From contig NW_003133426.1 of assembly GCF_000003605.2 (NCBI RefSeq), forward strand, positions 3,924 to 35,284: 31,361 nucleotides of DNA. The letters run 5' to 3'. Every line of letters begins with the position of its first letter. The stretch's first letter is position 1. Source of the DNA: Saccoglossus kowalevskii. Lineage: Eukaryota > Hemichordata > Enteropneusta > Harrimaniidae. Positions 20,520 to 31,267 of this stretch are shown in pieces. Under the pieces are notes generated by a model, which was not told the DNA's origin, made no database searches, and worked only from the letters and a program-made list of their open reading frames with translations. The translations under genes and the position numbers were made by a program.

Positions 20520-22116
20520 TCAGGTAGTGTCTTTACTCATCTATCTCTCTATGGGTTCTTCTTCCAGTGTCATAGATGGATGGGGATTCAGGTAGTGTCT
20601 TTACTCATCTATCTCTCTATGGGTTCTTTGCCAGTGTCATAGATGGATGGGGATTCAGCTATTGTCTTTACTCATCTATCTCTTTATGGATTCTTTGCCA
20701 GTGTCATAGATGGATGGGATTCAGGTAGTGTCTTTACTCATCTATCTCTCTATGGATTCTTTGCTTGTGTCATAGATGGATGGGGATTCAGGTAGTGTCT
20801 TTACTCATCTATCTCTCTATGGATTCTTTGCCAGTGTCATAGATGGATGGGGATTCAGGTAGTGTCTTTACTCATCTATCTCTCTATGGATTCTTTGCCA
20901 GTGTCATAGATGGATGGGGATTCAGGTAGTATCTTTACTCATCTATCTGTCTATGGATTCTTTGCCAGTGTCATAGATGGATAGGGATTCAGGTAGTGTC
21001 TTTACTCATCTATCTCTCTATACATTCTTTGCCAGTGTCATAGATGGATGGGGATTCAGGTAGTGTCTTTACTCATCTATCTCTCTATGGATTCTTTGCT
21101 TGTGTCATAGATGGATGGGGATTCAGGTAGTGTCTTTACTCATCTATCTCTCTATGGATCCTTTGCCAGTGTCATAGATGGATGGGGATTCAGGTAGTGT
21201 CTTTACTCATCTATCTCTCTATGGATTCTTTGCCAGTGTCATAGATGGATGGGGATTCAGGTAGTGTCTTTACTCATCTATCTCTCCATAGATTCTTTGC
21301 CAGTGTAATAGATGGATGAGGATTCAGGTAGTGTCTTCACTCATCTATCTCTCTATGGATTCTTTGCCAGTGTCATAGATGGATGGGGATTCAGGTAGTG
21401 TCTTTACTCATCTATCTCTCTATGGATTCAATGCCAGTGTCATAGATGGATTGGGATTCAGGTAGTGTCTTCACTCATCTATCTCTCTATGGATTCTTTG
21501 CCAGTGTCATAGATGGATGGGAATTCAGGCAGTGTCTTTACTCATCTGTCTCTCTATGGATTCAATGCCAGTGTCATAGATGGATGGGGATTCAGGTAGT
21601 GTCTTCACTCATCTATCTCTCTATGGATTCTTTGCCAGTGTCATAGATGGATGGGGATTCAGGTAGTGTCTTTACTCATCTATCTCTCTATGGATTCAAT
21701 GCCAGTGTCATAGATGGATGGGGATTCAGGTAGTGTCTTCACTCATCTATCTCTCTATGGATTCTATGCCAGTGTCATAGATGGATAGGGATTCAGGTAG
21801 TGTCTTTACTCATCTATCTCTCCATAGATTCTTTGCCAGTGTCGTAGATGGATGGGGATTCAGGTAGTGTCTTTACTCATCTATCTCTCTATAGATTCTT
21901 TGCCAGTGTCACAGATGGATGGGGATTCAGGTAGTGTCTTCACTCATCTATCTCTCTATGGATTCTTTGCCAGTGTCATAGATGGATAGGGATTCAGGTA
22001 GTGACTTTACTCATCTATCTCTCTATACATTCTTTACCAGTGTCATAGATGGATGGGGATTCAGGTAGTGTCTTTACTCATCTATCTCTCTATGGATTCT
22101 TTGCTTGTGTCATAGA
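20520..22116 (+). repeat. Right-hand copies of 17.6-kb, 8.4-kb and 9.9-kb blocks
   Basis: 20520-20933 pairs with 17577-17990, 20867-21449 with 8365-8948, and 21270-21760 with 9908-10398. The last part (21761-22116) holds GTCGTAGATGG (21842), CACAGATGG, ATACATTC with the private TTTACCAG (22034) and TTGCTTGTGTC. The joins are seamless and in monomer register. Confidence 0.78.
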
Positions 22117-23030
22117 TGGATGGGGATTCAGGTAGTGTCTTCACTCATCTATCTCTCTATGGATTCTTTGCCAGTGTCATAGATGGATAGGGATTCAGGT
22201 AGTGTCTTTACTCATCTATCTCTCTATACATTCTTTGCCAGTGTCATAGATGGATGGGGATTCAGGTAGTGTCTTTACTCATCTATCTCTCTATGGATTC
22301 TTTGCTTGTGTCATAGATGGATGGGGATTCAGGTAGTGTCTTTACTCATCTATCTCTCTATGGATTCTTTGCCAGTGTCATAGATGGATGGGGATTCAGG
22401 TAGTGTCTTTACTCATCTATCTCTCTATGGATTCTTTGCCAGTGTCATAGATGGATGGGGATTCAGGTAGTGTCTTTACTCATCTATCTCTCTATAGATT
22501 CTTTGCCAGTGTCACAGATGGATGGGGATTCAGGTAGTGTCTTTACTCATCTATCTCTCCATAGATGCTTTGCCAGTGTAATAGATGGATGAGGATTCAG
22601 GTTGTGTCTTCACTCATCTATCTCTCTATGGATTCTTTGCCAGTGTCATAGATGGATGGGGATTCAGGTAGTGTCTTTACTCATCTATCTCTCTATGGAT
22701 TCAATGCCAGTGTCATAGATGGATTGGGATTCAGGTAGTGTCTTCACTCATCTATCTCTCTATGGATTCTTTGCCAGTGTCATAGATGGATGGGGATTCA
22801 GGCAGTGTCTTTACTCATCTGTCTCTCTATGGATTCAATGCCAGTGTCATAGATGGATGGGGATTCAGGTAGTGTCTTCACTCATCTATCTCTCTATGGA
22901 TTCTTTGCCAGTGTCATAGATGGATGGGGATTCACGTAGTGTCTTTACTCATCTATCTCTCTATGGATTCAATGCCAGTGTCATAGATGGATGGGGATTC
23001 AGGTAGTGTCTTCACTCATCTATCTCTCTA
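22117..23030 (+). repeat. 914-bp block, right copy
   Basis: Partner of 9482-10395 (offset 12,635). Its end meets ATAGGATTCTTTTGCC at 23030-23045, which has two extra bases against the usual monomer and may mark the crossover junction into the next block. Confidence 0.82.
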
Positions 23031-23828
23031 TAGGATTCTTTTGCCAGTGTCACAGATGGATGGGGATTCAGGTAGTGTCTTCACTCATCTATCTCTCTAT
23101 GGATTCTTTGCCAGTGTCATAGATGGATAGGGATTCAGGTAGTGTCTTTACTCATCTATCTCTCTATACATTCTTTGCCAGTGTCATAGTTGGATGGGGA
23201 TTCAGGTAGTGTCTTTACTCATCTATCTCTCTATGGATTCTTTGCCAGTGTCATAGATGGATGGGGATTCAGGTAGTGTCTTCACTCATCTATCTCTCTA
23301 TAGGTCCTTTGCCAGTGTCACAGATGGATGGGGATTCAGGTTGTCTTTACTCATCTATCTCTCTATAGATATTTTGCCAGTGTCATAGATGGATGGGAAT
23401 TCAGTTAGTGTCTTTACTCATCTATCTCTCTATGGATTCTTTGCCAGTGTCATAGATGGATGGGGATTCAGGTAGTGTCTTTACTCATCTATGTCTCTAT
23501 GGATTCTTTGCCAGTGTCATAGATAGATAGGGATTCAGGTAGTGTCTTTACTCATCTGTCTCTCTATGAATACTTTGCCAGTGTCATAGATGGATGTGGA
23601 TTCAGTTAGTGTCTTTACTCATCTATCTCTCTATGGATTCTTTGCCAGTGTCATAGATGGATGAGGATTCAGGTAGTGTCTTTACTCATCTATCTCTCTA
23701 TGGATACTTTGCCAGTGTCACAGATGCATTGGGATTCAGGTAGTGTCTTTACTCATCTATCTTTCTATGGATTCTTTGCCAGTGTCACAGATGGATTGGG
23801 TTTCAGGTAGTGTCTTTACTCATCTATC
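23031..23828 (+). repeat. Mosaic of the CATAGTTGG and ATAGGTCC blocks
   Basis: 23049-23295 matches 6190-6436 and 23297-23641 matches 4966-5310, so two blocks that lie apart and in reverse order on the left are joined here. The rest (23642-23828) has private forms GATGCATTGGG and CTTTCTATGG with GATTGGGTTTC. Confidence 0.75.
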
Positions 23829-25569
23829 TCTCCATAGATTCTTTGCCAGTGTAATAGATGGATGAGGATTCAGGTAGTGTCTTTACTCATCTATGTCTCT
23901 ATGGATTCTTTGCCAGTGTCATAGATAGATAGGGATTCAGGTAGTGTCTTTACTCATCTATCTCTCTATGAATTCTTTGCCAGTGTCATAGATGGATGTG
24001 GATTCAGTTAGTGTCTTTACTCATCTATCTCTCTATGGATTCTTTGCCAGTGTCATAGATGGATGGGGATTCAGTTAGTGTCTTTACTCATCTATCTCTC
24101 TATGGATTCTTTGCCAGTGTCATAGATGGATGGTGATTCAGTTAGTGTCTTTACTCATCTATCTCTCTATGGATTCAATGCCAGTGTCATAGATGGATTG
24201 GGATTCAGGTAGTGTCTTCACTCATCTATCTCTCTATGGATTCTTTGCCAGTGTCATAGATGGATGGCGATTCAGGCAGTGTCTTTACTCATCTATCTCT
24301 CTATGGATTCAATGCCAGTGTCATAGATGGATGGGGATTCAGGTAGTGTCTTCACTCATCTATCTCTCTATGGATTCTTTGCCAGTGTCATAGATGGATG
24401 GGGATTCAGGTAGTGTCTTTACTCATCTATCTCTCTATGGATTCAATGCCAGTGTCATAGATGGATGGGGATTCAGGTAGTGTCTTCACTCATCTATCTC
24501 TCTATGGATTCCTTGCCAGTGTCATAGATGGATGGGGATTCAGGTAGTATCTTTACTCATCTATCTCTCTATAGGTTCTTTGCCAGTGTCACAGATGGAT
24601 GGGGATTCAGGTTGTGTCTTTACTCATCTATCTCTCTATAGATATTTTGCCAGTGTCATAGATGGATGGGAATTCAGTTAGTGTCTTTACTCATCTATCT
24701 CTCTATGGATTCTTTGCCAGTGTCATAGATGGATGGGGATTCAGGTAGTGTCTTTACTCATCTATGTCTTTATGGATTCTTTGCCAGTGTCATAGATAGA
24801 TAGGGATTCAGGTAGTGTCTTTACTCATCTGTCTCTCTATGAATTCTTTGCCAGTGTCATAGATGGATGTGGATTCAGTTAGTGTCTTTACTCATCTATC
24901 TCTCTATGGATTCAATGCCAGTGTCATAGATGGATGGGGATTCAGGTAGTGTCTTTACTCATCTATCTCTCTATGGATTCAATGCCAGTGTAATAGATGG
25001 ATTGGGATTCAGGTAGTGTCTTCACTCATCTATCTCTCTATGGATTCTTTGCCAGTGTCATAGATGGATGGGGATTCAGGCAGTGTCTTTACTCATCTAT
25101 CTCTCTATGGATTCAATGCCAGTGTCATAGATGGATGGGGATTCAGGTAGTGTTTTCACTCATCTATCTCTCTATGGATTCTTTGCCAGTGTCATAGATG
25201 GATGGGGATTCAGGTAGTATCTTTACTAATCTATCTCTCTATGGATTCTATGCCAGTGTCATAGATGGATAGGGATTCAGGTAGTGTCTTTACTCATCTA
25301 TCTCTCTATAGATTCTTTGCCAGTGTCATAGATGGATGGGGATTCAGGTAGTGTCTTTACTCATCTATCTCTCTATAGATTCTTTGCCAGTGTCACAGAT
25401 GGATGGGGATTCAGGTTGTGTCTTTACTCATCTATCTCTCTATAGATACTTTGCCAGTGTCATAGATGGATGGGAATTCAGTTAGTGTCTTTACTCATCT
25501 ATCTCTCTATAGATTCTTTGCCAGTGTCATAGATGGATGGGGATTCAGGTAGTGTCTTTACTCATCTAT
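23829..25569 (+). repeat. About 1.74-kb HOR block, right copy
   Basis: Partner of 4090-5965 without the extra 134 bp. It includes GATGGTG, GATTGGG, GATGGCG with CAGGCAG, GGATTCCTTGCC, ATAGGTTC, ATAGATATTTTGCC, GTGTTTTCAC and the ATAGATAC/GGGAATTC monomer. Private changes include TATGTCTTTATGG near 24768 and TACTAATC near 25226. Confidence 0.82.
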
Positions 25570-26479
25570 CTCTCTATGGATTCTTTGCCAGTGTCATAGA
25601 TGGATGGGGATTCAGGTAGTGTCTTTACTCATCTATGTCTCTATGGATTCTTTGCCAGTGTCATAGATAGATAGGGATTCAGGTAGTGTCTTTACTCATC
25701 TATCTCTCTATGAATTCTTTGCCAGTGTCATAGATGGATGTGGATTCAGTTAGTGTCTTTACTCATCTATCTCTCTATGGATTCTTTGCCAGTGTCATAG
25801 ATGGATGGGGATTCAGTTAGTGTCTTTACTCATCTATCTCTCTATGGATTCTTTGCCAGTGTCATAGATGGATGGTGATTCAGTTAGTGTCTTTACTCAT
25901 CTATCTCTCTATGGATTCAATGCCAGTGTCATAGATGGATTGGGATTCAGGTAGTGTCTTCACTCATCTATCTCTCTATGGATTCTTTGCCAGTGTCATA
26001 GATGGATGGCGATTCAGGCAGTGTCTTTACTCATCTATATCTATGGATTCAATGCCAGTGTCATAGATGGATGGGGATTCAGGTAGTGTCTTCACTCATC
26101 TATCTCTCTATAGATTCTTTGCCAGTGTCACAGATGGATGGGGATTCAGGTAGTGTCTTTACTCATCTATCTCTCTATGGATTCAATGCCAGTGTCATAG
26201 ATGGATAGGGATTCAGGTAGTGTCTTTACTCATCTATCTCTCTATACATTTTTTGCCAGTGTCATAGTTGGATGGGGATTCAGGTAGTGTCTTTACTCAT
26301 CTATCTCTCTATGGATTCTTTGCCAGTGTCATAGATGGATGGGGATTCAGGTAGTGTCTTTACTCATCTATCTCTCTATGGATTCTTTGCCAGTGTCATA
26401 GATGGATGGGGATTCAGGTAGTGTCTTTACTCATCTATGTCTCTATGGATTCTTTGCCAGTGTCATAGATAGATAGGGA
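25570..26479 (+). repeat. Partial copies of the GATGGTG and CATAGTTGG blocks
   Basis: 25735-26100 repeats the GATGTGG, GATGGGG/CAGTTAG, GATGGTG/CAGTTAG, GATTGGG, GATGGCG/CAGGCAG series seen at 23995 and near 4260-4700. It is followed by TATATCTATGG (26035), CACAGATGG, GATAGGG, TACATTTTTTGCC and CATAGTTGG. All bases belong to monomers. Confidence 0.72.
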
Positions 26480-27784
26480 TTCAGGTAGTGTCTTTACTCA
26501 TCTATCTCTCTATGAATTCTTTGCCAGTGTCATAGATGGATGTGGATTCAGTTAGTGTCTTTACTCATCTATCTCTCTATGGATTCAATGCCAGTGTCAT
26601 AGATGGATAGGGATTCAGTTAGTGTCTTTACTGATCTATCTCTCTATGGATTCAATGCCAGTGTCATAGATGGATGGGGATTCAGTAGTGTCTTTACTCA
26701 TCTATCTCTCTATGGATTCAATGCCAGTGTAATAGATGGATTGGGATTCAGGTAGTGTCTTCACTCATCTATCTCTCTATGGATTCTTTGCCAGTGTCAT
26801 AGATGGATGGGGATTCAGGCAGTGTCTTTACTCATCTATCTCTCTATGGATTCAATGCCAGTGTCATAGATGGATGGGGATTCAGGTAGTGTCTTCACTC
26901 ATCTATCTCTCTATGGATTCAATGCCAGTGTCATAGATGGATGGGGATTCAGGTAGTGTCTTCACTCATCTATCTCTCTATGGATTCTTTGCCAGTGTCA
27001 TAGATGGATGGGGATTCAGGTAGTGTCTTTACTCATCTATCTCTCTATGGATTCAATGCCAGTGTCATAGATGGATGGGGATTCAGGTAGTGTCTTCACT
27101 CATCTATCTCTCTATGGATTCAATGCCAGTGTCATAGATGGATGGGGATTCAGGTAGTGTGTTCACTCATCTATCTCTCTATGGATTCTTTGCCAGTGTC
27201 ATAGATGGATGGGGATTCAGGTAGTGTCTTTACTCATCTATCTCTCTATGGATTCAATGCCAGTGTCATAGATGGATGGGGATTCAGGTAGTGTCTTCAC
27301 TCATCTATCTCTCTATGGATTCTTTGCCAGTGTCATAGATGGATGGGGATTCAGGTAGTATCTTTACTCATCTATCTCTCTATGCATTCAATGCCAGTGT
27401 CATAGATGGATAGGGATTCAGTTAGTGTCTTTACTGATCTATCTCTCTATGGATTCAATGCCAGTGTCATAGATGGATGGGGATTCAGGTAGTGTCTTTA
27501 CTCATCTATCTCTCTATAGATTCTTTGCCAGTGTCACAGATGGATGGGGATTCAGGTTGTGTCTTTACTCATCTATCTCTCTATAGATACTTTGCCAGTG
27601 TCATAGATGGATGGGAATTCAGTTAGTGTCTTTACTCATCTATCTCTCTATGGATTCTATTACAGTGTCATAGATGGATAGGGATTCAGGTAGTGTCTTT
27701 ACTCATCTATCTCTCCATAGATTCTTTGCCTGTGTCATAGATAGATAAGGATTCAGGTAGTGTCTTTACTCATCTATCTCTCTA
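26480..27784 (+). repeat. About 1.3-kb HOR block, left copy (partner 28621-29926)
   Basis: The series GATGTGG, CAATGCC/GATAGGG with CTGATC, GATTGGG, CAGGCAG, alternating CTTCAC/CTTTAC monomers, the rare ATGCATTC (27384 and 29526), CTGATC, GGTTGTG, ATAGATAC/GGGAATTC, TATTAC and GATAAGG recurs at offset 2,142 bp. The offset is 2,141 left of 26686 because CAGTAGTG there has lost a G. One further difference seen is GTGTGTTCAC near 27157 against GTGTCTTCAC. A shorter relative lies at 15257-16320. Confidence 0.84.
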
Positions 27785-28524
27785 TGAATTCTTTGCCAGT
27801 GTCATAGATGGATGTGGATTCAGTTAGTGTCTTTACTCATCTATCTCTCTATGGATTCAATGCCAGTGTCATAGATGGATAGGGATTCAGTTAGTGTCTT
27901 TACTGATCTATCTCTCTATGGATTCAATGCCAGTGTCATAGATGGATGGGGATTCAGGTAGTGTCTTTACTCATCTATCTCTCTATGGATTCAATGCCAG
28001 TGTAATAGATGGATTGGGATTCAGGTAGTGTCTTCACTCATCTTTCTCTCTATGGATTCAATGCCAGTGTCATAGATGGATGGGGATTCAGGTAGTGTCT
28101 TTACTCATCTATCTCTCTATGGATTCAATGCCAGTGTCATAGATGGATGGGGATTCAGGTAGTGTCTTCACTCATCTATCTCTCTATGGATTCTGTGCCA
28201 GTGTCATAGATGGATGGGAATTCAGTTAGTGTCTTTACTCATCTATCTCTCTATGGATTCAATGCCAGTGTCATAGATGGATTGGGATTCAGGTAGTGTG
28301 TTCACTCATCTATCTCTCTATGGATTCTTTGCCAGTGTCATAGATGGATGGCGATTCAGGCAGTGTCTTTACTCATCTATCTCTATGGATTCAATGCCAG
28401 TGTCATAGATGGATGGGGATTCAGGTAGTGTGTTCACTCATCTATCTCTCTATGGATTCTTTGCCAGTGTCATAGATGGATGGGGATTCAGGTAGTATCT
28501 TTACTCATCTATCTCTCTATGGAT
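27656..28524 (+). repeat. 13-mer unit of the TATTAC HOR
   Basis: Runs from TATTAC at 27656 to the next at 28525. It shares CATCTTTCTC and GGGAATTC with the TGTGCC monomer with the unit at 30332, so these two are closer to each other than to 13136-14136. Confidence 0.82.
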
Positions 28525-28620
28525 TCTATTACAGTGTCATAGATGGATAGGGATTCAGGTAGTGTCTTTACTCATCTATCTCTCCATAGATTCTTTGCCT
28601 GTGTCATAGATAGATAAGGA

Positions 28621-29926
28621 TTCAGGTAGTGTCTTTACTCATCTATCTCTCTATGAATTCTTTGCCAGTGTCATAGATGGATGTGGATTCAGTTAGTGTC
28701 TTTACTCATCTATCTCTCTATGGATTCAATGCCAGTGTCATAGATGGATAGGGATTCAGTTAGTGTCTTTACTGATCTATCTCTCTATGGATTCAATGCC
28801 AGTGTCATAGATGGATGGGGATTCAGGTAGTGTCTTTACTCATCTATCTCTCTATGGATTCAATGCCAGTGTAATAGATGGATTGGGATTCAGGTAGTGT
28901 CTTCACTCATCTATCTCTCTATGGATTCTTTGCCAGTGTCATAGATGGATGGGGATTCAGGCAGTGTCTTTACTCATCTATCTCTCTATGGATTCAATGC
29001 CAGTGTCATAGATGGATGGGGATTCAGGTAGTGTCTTCACTCATCTATCTCTCTATGGATTCAATGCCAGTGTCATAGATGGATGGGGATTCAGGTAGTG
29101 TCTTCACTCATCTATCTCTCTATGGATTCTTTGCCAGTGTCATAGATGGATGGGGATTCAGGTAGTGTCTTTACTCATCTATCTCTCTATGGATTCAATG
29201 CCAGTGTCATAGATGGATGGGGATTCAGGTAGTGTCTTCACTCATCTATCTCTCTATGGATTCAATGCCAGTGTCATAGATGGATGGGGATTCAGGTAGT
29301 GTCTTCACTCATCTATCTCTCTATGGATTCTTTGCCAGTGTCATAGATGGATGGGGATTCAGGTAGTGTCTTTACTCATCTATCTCTCTATGGATTCAAT
29401 GCCAGTGTCATAGATGGATGGGGATTCAGGTAGTGTCTTCACTCATCTATCTCTCTATGGATTCTTTGCCAGTGTCATAGATGGATGGGGATTCAGGTAG
29501 TATCTTTACTCATCTATCTCTCTATGCATTCAATGCCAGTGTCATAGATGGATAGGGATTCAGTTAGTGTCTTTACTGATCTATCTCTCTATGGATTCAA
29601 TGCCAGTGTCATAGATGGATGGGGATTCAGGTAGTGTCTTTACTCATCTATCTCTCTATAGATTCTTTGCCAGTGTCACAGATGGATGGGGATTCAGGTT
29701 GTGTCTTTACTCATCTATCTCTCTATAGATACTTTGCCAGTGTCATAGATGGATGGGAATTCAGTTAGTGTCTTTACTCATCTATCTCTCTATGGATTCT
29801 ATTACAGTGTCATAGATGGATAGGGATTCAGGTAGTGTCTTTACTCATCTATCTCTCCATAGATTCTTTGCCTGTGTCATAGATAGATAAGGATTCAGGT
29901 AGTGTCTTTACTCATCTATCTCTATG
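28621..29926 (+). repeat. About 1.3-kb HOR block, right copy
   Basis: Partner of 26480-27784. The match stops where CATCTATCTCTATGG (2 bp shorter) replaces CATCTATCTCTCTATG, and the sequence passes into the 819-bp segment shared with 14.7 kb. The junction at about 29900-29926 is therefore a good candidate for an exchange breakpoint. Confidence 0.83.
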
Positions 29927-30719
29927 GATTCAATGCCAGTGTCATAGATGGATGGGGATTCAGGTAGTGTGTTCACTCATCTATCTCTCTATGGATTCTG
30001 TGCCAGTGTCATAGATGGATGGGGATTCAGTTAGTGTCTTTACTCATCTATCTCTCTATGGATTCAATGCCAGTGTCATAGATGGATTGGGATTCAGGTA
30101 GTGTCTTTACTCATCTATCTCTCTATGGATTCTTTGCCAGTGTCATAGATGGATGGCGATTCAGGCAGTGTCTTTACTCATCTATCTCTCTATGGATTCA
30201 ATGCCAGTGTCATAGATGGATGGGGATTCAGGTAGTGTCTTCACTCATCTATCTCTCTATGGATTCTTTGCCAGTGTCATAGATGGATGGGGATTCAGGT
30301 AGTATCTTTACTCATCTATCTCTCTATGGATTCTATTACAGTGTCATAGATGGATAGGGATTCAGGTAGTGTCTTTACTCATCTATCTCTCCATAGATTC
30401 TTTGCCTGTGTCATAGATAGATAAGGATTCAGGTAGTGTCTTTACTCATCTATCTCTCTATGAATTCTTTGCCAGTGTCATAGATGGATGTGGATTCAGT
30501 TAGTGTCTTTACTCATCTATCTCTCTATGGATTCAATGCCAGTGTCATAGATGGATAGGGATTCAGTTAGTGTCTTTACTGATCTATCTCTCTATGGATT
30601 CAATGCCAGTGTCATAGATGGATGGGGATTCAGGTAGTGTCTTTACTCATCTATCTCTCTATGGATTCAATGCCAGTGTAATAGATGGATTGGGATTCAG
30701 GTAGTGTCTTCACTCATCT
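29901..30719 (+). repeat. 819-bp segment, right copy
   Basis: Partner of 14709-15527 with no difference seen by eye. It contains the TATTAC monomer at 30332, GATAGATAAGG, TGAATTC, GATGTGG, CTGATC and the GTAATAG/GATTGGG monomer. Confidence 0.85.
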
Positions 30720-31267
30720 TTCTCTCTATGGATTCAATGCCAGTGTCATAGATGGATGGGGATTCAGGTAGTGTCTTTACTCATCTATCTCTCTATGGAT
30801 TCAATGCCAGTGTCATAGATGGATGGGGATTCAGGTAGTGTCTTCACTCATCTATCTCTCTATGGATTCTGTGCCAGTGTCATAGATGGATGGGAATTCA
30901 GTTAGTGTCTTTACTCATCTATCTCTCTATGGATTCAATGCCAGTGTCATAGATGGATTGGGATTCAGGTAGTGTGTTCACTCATCTATCTCTCTATGGA
31001 TTCTTTGCCAGTGTCATAGATGGATGGCGATTCAGGCAGTGTCTTTACTCATCTATCTCTATGGATTCAATGCCAGTGTCATAGATGGATGGGGATTCAG
31101 GTAGTGTGTTCACTCATCTATCTCTCTATGGATTCTTTGCCAGTGTCATAGATGGATGGGGATTCAGGTAGTGTGTTCACTCATCTATCTCTCTATGGAT
31201 TCTTTGCCAGTGTCATAGATGGATGGGGATTCACGTAGTATCTTTACTCATCTATCTCTCTATGGAT
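30332..31267 (+). repeat. 14-mer unit of the TATTAC HOR
   Basis: Same variant order as 27656-28524 but with one extra GTGTGTTCAC/TTTGCC monomer near 31150, and CACGTAGTATC near 31213, which is also found at 14102. The CACGTAG form ties this unit to 13136-14136, although CATCTTTCTC ties it to 27656. Confidence 0.82.
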
